Shown here: piece after piece, positions 8,009 through 13,712 of the stretch
Layout of the letters: the number at the start of each line of letters is the position of its first letter
How positions within the stretch are numbered: position 1 is the stretch's first letter
DNA from: Flavobacteriales bacterium
GTDB taxonomy: Bacteria > Bacteroidota > Bacteroidia > Flavobacteriales > BACL11
Direction of reading: 5' to 3'
Length of the DNA: 18,527 nucleotides
Assembly: GCA_018695965.1 (NCBI GenBank)
Contig: JABHQB010000112.1
Location: 1-18,527, forward strand
Program-made: the position numbers and the translations under genes
Notes under the pieces: generated by a model
The model's input: the letters and a program-made list of their open reading frames with translations, nothing else
Told to the model about the DNA's origin: nothing
The model's database searches: none

Positions 8009-8345
8009 ATCCTTTCTTTCCTAAGTATATAAAAATAACACCTAGTAAGGTGATAAGAGAAGTCAAAGCAAAAGTAGTCCACCAAAAATTTGGTCCTCTA
8101 AAGTTAAAGAGCCAAGTAATAAACAAACCAAAAATCACTAGAATAATTCCTCCATATAATTCTTTTTTCCAAACTAAATAATTAAGTCCAAAAAGTAATA
8201 ACCAAGGTAATGCATTAGGTGAATTCTTTACAATTCCCATAAATTCTCCTCCATAACCTTCAGATCCAGATAGTAATGCAAAAACAAATACAATAGTTGT
8301 AATTAATAATAAAAGTATTTGAGATATTTTTCTAATCACTTTCAA
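7998..8345 (-). CDS. Small four-helix membrane protein (DUF7670-like)
   Basis: This is a hydrophobic protein of 115 residues with four predicted membrane helices (about 8-27, 46-59, 62-80 and 89-108) and a basic C-terminal end (GKKGSKN). Between helices one and two is a polar loop, SGSEGYGGEFMGIVKNSPNALPW. The pattern of a short first helix, an N-x-P-W turn before helix two and WKKELYGG before helix three resembles a small Bacteroidota membrane family (DUF7670-like); I hold that name only loosely. The likely start is the TTG directly abutting the aconitase TAA stop with no spacer; a GTG two codons later is the alternative. That spacing suggests translation after aconitase by re-initiation. 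The stop overlaps the convergent nuclease-like gene by 11 bp. Function unknown. Confidence 0.65.
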   Translation of the reverse strand: MKVIRKISQILLLLITTIVFVFALLSGSEGYGGEFMGIVKNSPNALPWLLLFGLNYLVWKKELYGGIILVIFGLFITWLFNFRGPNFWWTTFALTSLITLLGVIFIYLGKKGSKN

Positions 8346-10613
8346 TTAAGCGTTTTGCTCTCTTATTAAGTTAAGTGCTGATCCTGCTTTAAACCAATCA
8401 ATTTGTGCTTTATTATAAGTATGATTTAGCATAACTATGTTAGTAGATTGGTCAGCATGCACAACTTCTAATGTTAATTTCCTTCCTTCTGAGAAATCAG
8501 ATAAATCAGTAAAATTGAAAGTATCATCTTCTTTTATTAAATCATAATCAGATTCGTTTACAAAAGTAAGTCCTAACATACCTTGTTTTTTAAGGTTTGT
8601 CTCGTGAATTCGAGCAAATGATTTTACAATAACTGCCATTACACCAAGGTGTCTTGGTTCCATAGCAGCATGTTCTCTAGAAGACCCTTCTCCATAGTTG
8701 TGATCACCCACGACAATAGAGGTGATTCCAGCAGCTTTATATTGTCTGGCAATATTCGGTACTTCATCAGTTGTTCCGTCAATCTGGCTTACTACAGAAT
8801 TCGTTTGTCCACCAAAAGCATTTACCGCTCCAATTAAGCAATTATTAGAAATGTTATCTAAATGTCCTCTGTATCTTAACCATGGTCCTGCCATAGATAT
8901 ATGATCAGTTGTACATTTCCCTTTTGCTTTTATTAGCAGTTTTGCTCCTGTAATGTTTTCTCCATCCCAAGGATTGAAAGGAGTTAGTAATTGTAATCTG
9001 TTTGAATCAGGACTTACAACTACTTCAATGTTATTCCCATTTTCAGAAGGTTTCTGATATCCGTTATCTTCTACTGCAAATCCTTGAGATGGTAATTCCA
9101 TTCCAAAAGGTTCTGATAGTTTTACCTGTTCACCATTTTCGTTTGAAAGTGTATCAGTAATTGGGTTAAAATCCAATCTTCCAGAGATTGCAATTGCAGC
9201 AACCATTTCTGGAGAACCAACAAAGGCATGTGTATTTGGGTTGCCATCAGCACGCTTAGCGAAATTTCTATTAAAGGAATGAACAATTGTGTTTTTCTCT
9301 TGTTTATTTGCCCCTTCTCTGTCCCATTGTCCAATACAAGGTCCGCAAGCGTTAGTAAATATTTTAGTGGATTCAAATTTTATAAAGGAATCCATTAATC
9401 CATCTCTTTCAGCAGTATATCTTACTTGCTCCGAACCAGGGTTTATCCCTAAGGTTGCTTTTGGTTTAAGTCCTTTACTTACTGCGTCTTCTACAATAGA
9501 AGCTGCTCTAGTTAAATCTTCATAAGAAGAGTTGGTACAAGAACCAATTAATGCCCATTCTACATCTAAAGGCCAATCGTTCTTTACTGCTTTTTCTTTC
9601 ATTTCAGAAACTGGAGTTGCTAGGTCTGGAGTAAATGGTCCGTTTAAATGCGGAGTCAAATCAGATAAGTAAATTTCAATTACTTCATCAAAATATTTTT
9701 CAGGATTCTCGTAAACTTCCGCATCTCCCGTTAAGTGTTCTTTAATCTCATTTGCAGCATCTGCTACATCATTTCTGTCAGTAGCTCTTAAATATCTTTC
9801 GATACTTTCATCATATCCAAATGTGGAAGTGGTCGCACCTATTTCAGCTCCCATATTACAAATAGTTCCTTTTCCTGTTGCTGAAAGTGATTTAGCCCCC
9901 TCTCCAAAATATTCTACAATAGCTCCAGTTCCTCCTTTTACGGTAAGTATTCCTGCAACTTTTAATATTACATCTTTAGCTGATGCCCAACCGCTTAATT
10001 TTCCAGTGAGTTTAATTCCAATTAATTTAGGAAATTTTAATTCCCAAGGCATTCCTGCCATTACATCTACTGCATCTGCACCACCAACACCAATAGCTAC
10101 CATTCCTAATCCTCCGGCATTTACTGTGTGTGAGTCTGTTCCAATCATCATTCCTCCAGGAAAAGCGTAATTTTCCAATACTACTTGGTGGATAATTCCT
10201 GCTCCTGGTTTCCAAAATCCAATTCCATATTTATTACATACCGAACTTAAAAAATTAAATACTTCATTGTTTGTATTTAAACTTTCCTGTAAGTCCTTGT
10301 CTGCTCCTAATTTTGCTAGAATTAAATGATCGGCATGTGCAGTAGAAGGTACCGCTACTTTATCTTTTCCTGCTTGCATAAATTGTAATAAAGCCATTTG
10401 TGCAGTTGCATCTTGCATAGCTACTCTGTCTGGTGCAAAATCAACATAATCTTTTCCTCTTGTAAATGTTTGTTCTGCATTTCCGTTCCAAAGATGAGTG
10501 TATAAAATTTTCTCTGCTAAAGTAAGTGGTTTTCCGGTTACTTTTCTTGCAGCTTCAACTGCTGTAGGGTATTTTTTGTACACCTCTTTAATCATGTTAA
10601 TGTCAAATGCCAT
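8346..10613 (-). CDS. Aconitate hydratase, mitochondrial type
   Basis: Aconitase isomerises citrate to isocitrate through cis-aconitate in the TCA cycle, with a [4Fe-4S] cluster. The 755-residue protein is full length for the mitochondrial-type enzyme common in Bacteroidota, not the longer AcnA/IRP type or AcnB. Cluster cysteines are visible: Cys359 in LIGSCTNSSYEDL, and Cys423 and Cys426 in NACGPCIGQW. Substrate-site stretches include HADHL (93-97) and MIGTDSHTVN (156-165). The C-terminal swivel domain has VVGDHNYGEGSSREHAA, with the catalytic serine region. The start is the ATG at 10613, followed by MAFDINMIKEVY. A TTG/TAAGTTTG promoter lies just upstream. The small membrane protein directly follows. 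Its metabolic partner, isocitrate dehydrogenase, lies about 6 kb away on the other strand. Confidence 0.97.
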   Translation of the reverse strand: MAFDINMIKEVYKKYPTAVEAARKVTGKPLTLAEKILYTHLWNGNAEQTFTRGKDYVDFAPDRVAMQDATAQMALLQFMQAGKDKVAVPSTAHADHLILAKLGADKDLQESLNTNNEVFNFLSSVCNKYGIGFWKPGAGIIHQVVLENYAFPGGMMIGTDSHTVNAGGLGMVAIGVGGADAVDVMAGMPWELKFPKLIGIKLTGKLSGWASAKDVILKVAGILTVKGGTGAIVEYFGEGAKSLSATGKGTICNMGAEIGATTSTFGYDESIERYLRATDRNDVADAANEIKEHLTGDAEVYENPEKYFDEVIEIYLSDLTPHLNGPFTPDLATPVSEMKEKAVKNDWPLDVEWALIGSCTNSSYEDLTRAASIVEDAVSKGLKPKATLGINPGSEQVRYTAERDGLMDSFIKFESTKIFTNACGPCIGQWDREGANKQEKNTIVHSFNRNFAKRADGNPNTHAFVGSPEMVAAIAISGRLDFNPITDTLSNENGEQVKLSEPFGMELPSQGFAVEDNGYQKPSENGNNIEVVVSPDSNRLQLLTPFNPWDGENITGAKLLIKAKGKCTTDHISMAGPWLRYRGHLDNISNNCLIGAVNAFGGQTNSVVSQIDGTTDEVPNIARQYKAAGITSIVVGDHNYGEGSSREHAAMEPRHLGVMAVIVKSFARIHETNLKKQGMLGLTFVNESDYDLIKEDDTFNFTDLSDFSEGRKLTLEVVHADQSTNIVMLNHTYNKAQIDWFKAGSALNLIREQNA

Positions 10614-10630
10614 ATAAATATTTTACGGTG

Positions 10631-10663
10631 CAAACTTAACAAAAAATAGATAAAATTAATCAA
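10631..10663 (-). promoter_or_regulatory. Aconitase promoter: TTG - 22 bp - TAAGTTTG
   Basis: On the minus strand a TTG (10663-10661) precedes a perfect TANNTTTG (TAAGTTTG, 10638-10631) by 22 bases, within the 17-23 bp range of the Bacteroidetes sigma consensus. The box is followed by CACCGTAA, nearly identical to the region after the pyrG box. It ends 17 bp before the ATG, so the leader is about ten bases. The -33 box lies against the base of the ribosomal-operon terminator. Confidence 0.68.
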
Positions 10664-10691
10664 TAAAAAAGCCCGAAAAAATCGGGCTTTT
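10661..10691 (-). terminator. Intrinsic terminator of rpsF-rpsR-rplI
   Basis: A perfect 10-bp stem, AAAAGCCCGA (10667-10676) with TCGGGCTTTT (10682-10691), encloses a five-base loop. Read on the minus strand, the GC-rich stem is followed by TTTTTTATTG, a proper U-tract, 20 bp past the rplI stop. The hairpin is symmetrical, but the other direction has only four T. It therefore serves the ribosomal operon and insulates the aconitase promoter. Confidence 0.9.
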
Positions 10692-10711
10692 GGAAGTATT
10701 TTCGTTATTAA

Positions 10712-11146
10712 TTACTCTGCAATAACTTCAAATGGAACAGTAACAGTAATAGTTCTGTGTATTCTGATAGTTGCTTCATATTTACCTAATTCTTTAGCAT
10801 TTGGGATATTTACAAAGTTTTTATCAATATCTAAACCATCTAAGGCTAACATAAATTGAGATAAAGTAACTTTACCAAACAATTTAATTCCTTCTGCAAT
10901 TTTAGCTTTAATCTTAATGTCCATCTCTTTTAAAGTTTCTGCAGTCGCGTTAGCGGTTTCAATAACTTTCTCTTCTTTTGTTGCTTGTTGTCTTAGTTTT
11001 TCTTCTAAAACTTTTACAGATGAAGAAGTTGCTAAAATAGCTTTTCCTTGAGGAATTAAAAAATTTCTACCATAACCATTTTTTACAGTTACAATTTCAT
11101 CCTTAAAACCTACTTTTTCAATATTTTCTAATAATATAATATTCAT
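10712..11146 (-). CDS. rplI: 50S ribosomal protein L9
   Basis: L9 binds 23S rRNA near the L1 stalk and helps keep reading frame. The 144-residue protein has the N-terminal domain signature MNIILLENIEKVG and VTVKNGYGRNFLIPQGKA (20-37), a long connecting helix (about 45-75, KVLEEKLRQQATKEEKVIETANA) and the C-terminal domain. Its last stretch, TIRIHRTITVTVPFEV, is typical of the Bacteroidota version. It is the third gene of the operon, 21 bp after rpsR, and a strong terminator follows. The start is ATG with no Shine-Dalgarno sequence. Confidence 0.97.
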   Translation of the reverse strand: MNIILLENIEKVGFKDEIVTVKNGYGRNFLIPQGKAILATSSSVKVLEEKLRQQATKEEKVIETANATAETLKEMDIKIKAKIAEGIKLFGKVTLSQFMLALDGLDIDKNFVNIPNAKELGKYEATIRIHRTITVTVPFEVIAE

Positions 11147-11167
11147 TTTTATAGTATTTAAGGGTTA

Positions 11168-11440
11168 TTATTTTAGGTTATCGCCAACATATGGTAACAA
11201 AGCTAATTGTCTACATCTTTTTACTGCAGTAGCTAATCTTCTTTGGTACTTTAGTGAAGTTCCAGTTATTCTTCTTGGTAGTATTTTACCTTGATCATTC
11301 AAGAATCTCATTAAAAATTCTGGGTCTTTATAATCAATATACTTAATCCCCATCTTTTTGAAACGACAGTATTTGTCTTTTCTTCTTTTATCGATATCTA
11401 CAGGAGACAGATATCTGATTTCTGTTTTATTTCTTGCCAT
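11168..11440 (-). CDS. rpsR: 30S ribosomal protein S18
   Basis: S18 pairs with S6 on the central domain of 16S rRNA in the small subunit platform. At 90 residues it has the family core KYCRFKKMGIKYIDYKDPE (23-41) and the motif ILPRRITGTSLKYQRRLATAVKRCRQLALLPY (about 53-84), with the PRR-x-TG-x-x-x-x-x-QR pattern that marks S18. Its ATG overlaps the rpsF stop (TAATG), so its translation is probably coupled to S6, which fits a 1:1 S6-S18 complex. rplI follows after 21 bp. Confidence 0.97.
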   Translation of the reverse strand: MARNKTEIRYLSPVDIDKRRKDKYCRFKKMGIKYIDYKDPEFLMRFLNDQGKILPRRITGTSLKYQRRLATAVKRCRQLALLPYVGDNLK

Positions 11441-11790
11441 TATTCTGTAGGTTTTTTAGTTTCACTTAGTCTATTTTTTCTCCTAACAGCATATTCAGCA
11501 GCGAATTTATCTAATCTTACTGTTAACCATCTTAATACCGTTTCATCTCTTTTGAACTCTACATCCATCTTTGGTAAAATAGCTCCGTTAGCTTTGTATT
11601 CCATCAGGTAATAAAAACCAGATTTCTTTTTTTGTATGGTGTACTTAAGTTTTTTAAGTCCCCAATTTTCCTCTGACACTATCTCTGCTTTATTGTCTTT
11701 TAAGTAAGAGATGTATCCTTTTACTGTTTCCTTTACCTGATCTTCAGATAAAACGGGAGTCATAATGAAAACAGTTTCGTAATGATTCAT
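11440..11790 (-). CDS. rpsF: 30S ribosomal protein S6
   Basis: S6 binds S18 and the 16S rRNA platform. The 116-residue protein begins MNHYETVFIMTPVLSEDQV, the conserved start of S6. It contains ENWGLKKLKYTIQKKKSGFYYLMEYKA (about 42-68; the W-G-x-x-K-L-x-Y motif) and ends its fold with RDETVLRWLTVRLD. The C-terminus is a short charged tail without the poly-Glu of the E. coli protein. It is the first gene of rpsF-rpsR-rplI. Its TACATTTG promoter box lies 40 bp upstream. No ssb or priB gene interrupts the operon. Confidence 0.97.
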   Translation of the reverse strand: MNHYETVFIMTPVLSEDQVKETVKGYISYLKDNKAEIVSEENWGLKKLKYTIQKKKSGFYYLMEYKANGAILPKMDVEFKRDETVLRWLTVRLDKFAAEYAVRRKNRLSETKKPTE

Positions 11791-11830
11791 GTTCTTTTCA
11801 TTTAATTAATATTCATTTTAAAAAGGTTCG

Positions 11831-11838
11831 CAAATGTA
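11831..11838 (-). promoter_or_regulatory. rpsF promoter, -7 element TACATTTG
   Basis: The minus strand carries a perfect TANNTTTG ending 40 bp before the rpsF ATG, implying a leader of about 35 bases. I do not see a TTG -33 box at 17-23 bp. The leader looks too short and too AT-rich for the S6:S18-binding mRNA structure known from other bacteria. Confidence 0.6.
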
Positions 11839-11917
11839 GTAATTCTTATTAAATTATAAGTTTCTAACAGAAAATTATTTTTTCCGTAAAAAGAAGCTGT
11901 TTTATCATCATAAATAT

Positions 11918-11925
11918 TAGATTTG
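11918..11925 (+). promoter_or_regulatory. dnaX promoter, -7 element TAGATTTG
   Basis: A perfect TANNTTTG ends 26 bp before the dnaX ATG, implying a leader of about 20 bases. The box overlaps a small inverted repeat, AGATT-TGT-AATCT (11919-11931), which is short enough to be chance. No clear TTG -33 box is seen. It lies back to back with the rpsF promoter in the 161-bp divergent gap, the largest non-coding interval in the window. Confidence 0.6.
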
Positions 11926-11951
11926 TAATCTGTAAAAATTTATCAGAATTA

Positions 11952-13697
11952 ATGAGTGATTTTATAGTTTCTGCTAGGAAGTATCGACCAACTACATTTG
12001 CAGATGTAGTAGGGCAGTCTGCTATAACAAATACTTTATTAAAATCAATAAAAGATAATCATTTAGCACACTCTTTTTTGTTTTGTGGTCCAAGAGGAGT
12101 AGGGAAAACAACTTGTGCACGGATTTTAGCAAAAACAATTAATTGTGAAAAGATTTCGGAAAATATTACCGCTTGTGATTCTTGTGAATCTTGCAAATCT
12201 TTTAATGAACATCATTCATTTAACATTCATGAGTTAGATGCGGCATCCAATAATTCTGTTGATGATATCAGAATTTTAGTTGATCAGGTTAGATTTGCTC
12301 CTCAGGTTGGAGAGTTTAGTATTTATATTATTGATGAGGTTCATATGTTGTCTTCCTCTGCGTTTAATGCGTTTTTGAAAACTTTGGAAGAACCACCAAA
12401 ACATGCCATATTTATTTTAGCTACTACGGAAAAACATAAAATTATTCCAACAATCTTATCTAGATGTCAGATTTTTGATTTCAAAAGTATATCTATAAAT
12501 GATATTGTTTCTCATTTAGAGTATGTTGCAAAATCTGAAGAAATTTCTACAGAAAAAGACGCTCTTCATATTATTGCTCAAAAATCTGGAGGATCTCTAA
12601 GAGATTCTCTTTCGATATTTGATAGATTGGTTGACCCTTCTGATTTGACTTTAACTTATAAAAGTGTAATTGAAAATCTTAATATCTTAGATCATGATTA
12701 TTATTTGAAAATTACTAGTCAGATTTTAGATAATGATGTAAGTTCAGTAATGCTTACTATCAATGAAATTTTATCAAACGGTTTTGATGCTCATCAGTTT
12801 ATTATGGGATTATCTTCTCATTTTAGAGATTTGTTAGTTTCTAAAGATTCTAATACAATTATTTTACTAGATAAAGGTGAGGAGTTGCAAAATAAATATC
12901 TTACTCAATCTGAGCAATGTAATCTAAGTTTTCTGATAAAATCGCTCCGAATTTGCAATAAATGTGATTTAGAATATAGAGCAAGTAAAAATCAAAGATT
13001 GCTTGTAGAGTTATCGTTGTTGAAAATGGCAACTCTTGGTCAGTTTGTTGCTGAAAAAAAAAACAGTAATCAACAAATAATTGATTCTTCTAAAAAAGAG
13101 AATCCCGCTAATATTCAGAAATTAGAAATAGAAGAGAAATCTAAGGTAAACATTTTAACAAAAGAAGATTCTGAAGAAACAAATTCTCCTGTTAATGAAG
13201 AAAAGATAGAAGAAAATATAAAGCCATCTGAAAAAAAAGACAAGAAAATTAGAAGTAGGTTTTCTCTTTCGGATATTTTAGATGGAGAACAAAAGAAAGA
13301 AAATAAGGATGCAAAGACTATAAAAAAATCTGAAGAATTTTCAGAAGAAAAAATGATTGAAATATGGAAGGGTTTTTCTGAAAAAGTAAAAGAAGAAGGT
13401 AAAACAAATTTATATATTACATTAACTTCAGTTTTACCTACTTTGTCTGAAACCACTATACATCTAAAAATATCTAACTATACACAACAAAAGATATTAG
13501 ATGAAAATAAAATAGAGTTGTTAAATTATTTAAGAACTAATTTGCAAAACGATTTTATTAAGGTGAAAACTGAAATGTCTGAACAAATAAAAAGTGATAT
13601 ACCATATACACCAAAAGATAAATTCAATAAGATGGTAGAAGAAAACCCATCACTAAAAATATTACAACAGAAATTAGGACTTGACCCAGAGTATTAA
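11952..13697 (+). CDS. dnaX: DNA polymerase III subunits tau/gamma
   Basis: DnaX is the ATPase motor of the clamp loader; full-length tau also links polymerase cores to the helicase. Seen in the 581 residues: an AAA+ N-domain with SARKYRPTTFADVVGQ (7-22), Walker A GPRGVGKT (46-53), four zinc cysteines (65, 75, 78, 81), Walker B IIDEVH (126-131) and sensor-1 LATTEKHKIIPTILSRC. A lid and collar region follow, ending near residue 365 (LLVELSLLKMATLGQ). Next is a Lys/Glu-rich disordered linker (about 368-455), then a C-terminal tau domain (about 458-581) containing EIWKGFSEKVKEEG. A run of ten A lies exactly at the collar-linker boundary (see separate entry). The start is ATG. It is 15 bp upstream of the M16 peptidase gene and probably cotranscribed. 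Confidence 0.96.
   Translation: MSDFIVSARKYRPTTFADVVGQSAITNTLLKSIKDNHLAHSFLFCGPRGVGKTTCARILAKTINCEKISENITACDSCESCKSFNEHHSFNIHELDAASNNSVDDIRILVDQVRFAPQVGEFSIYIIDEVHMLSSSAFNAFLKTLEEPPKHAIFILATTEKHKIIPTILSRCQIFDFKSISINDIVSHLEYVAKSEEISTEKDALHIIAQKSGGSLRDSLSIFDRLVDPSDLTLTYKSVIENLNILDHDYYLKITSQILDNDVSSVMLTINEILSNGFDAHQFIMGLSSHFRDLLVSKDSNTIILLDKGEELQNKYLTQSEQCNLSFLIKSLRICNKCDLEYRASKNQRLLVELSLLKMATLGQFVAEKKNSNQQIIDSSKKENPANIQKLEIEEKSKVNILTKEDSEETNSPVNEEKIEENIKPSEKKDKKIRSRFSLSDILDGEQKKENKDAKTIKKSEEFSEEKMIEIWKGFSEKVKEEGKTNLYITLTSVLPTLSETTIHLKISNYTQQKILDENKIELLNYLRTNLQNDFIKVKTEMSEQIKSDIPYTPKDKFNKMVEENPSLKILQQKLGLDPEY
13054..13063 (+). other. Candidate programmed slippage / -1 frameshift site in dnaX (A10)
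   Basis: Ten consecutive A span codons 368-371 (GAA AAA AAA AAC). A -1 shift, or one extra A in the mRNA, gives GAA AAA AAA AAA CAG TAA: a stop at 13067-13069 and a product of 372 residues. One missing A instead also ends quickly, at TAA 13078-13080. The heptamer A AAA AAC at 13058-13064 is in the correct 0-frame register for ribosomal slippage. Four bases past the run is a weak 6-bp hairpin (13068-13073 with 13081-13086). dnaX is known to use ribosomal frameshifting in E. coli and transcriptional slippage at an A-run in Thermus, in each case making gamma. Use of this site here is inferred. Confidence 0.55.
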
Positions 13698-13712
13698 TCA
13701 AATAAATGAATT

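Noticed and set aside
9823..10170. 115-codon open frame opposite the aconitase gene
   Set aside because: It lies wholly antisense to a well-conserved aconitase region. Its Pro/Ser/Ile-rich composition is the expected antisense reading of the GC-richer aconitase codons, and it has no recognisable motif.
11786..11806. Four-codon mini-ORF (ATG AAA AGA ACA TGA) on the minus strand overlapping the rpsF start
   Set aside because: The ATGA overlap is neat, but an ORF this short arises often in AT-rich leaders, and nothing in its codons suggests attenuation or an uptake signal.
11791..11830. S6:S18-binding autoregulatory leader upstream of rpsF
   Set aside because: The predicted leader is about 35 bases and AT-rich. 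I cannot find the conserved stem with C-rich bulge described for that RNA.
11919..11931. Inverted repeat AGATT-TGT-AATCT overlapping the dnaX -7 box as a repressor operator
   Set aside because: Arms of only five AT-rich bases are expected by chance and do not extend outward.
13115..13456. 113-codon open frame antisense to the dnaX linker
   Set aside because: Its Phe/Ser-rich composition is just the reverse complement of Lys/Glu codons (TTT/TTC, TCT) in the linker. It has no promoter box or motif.
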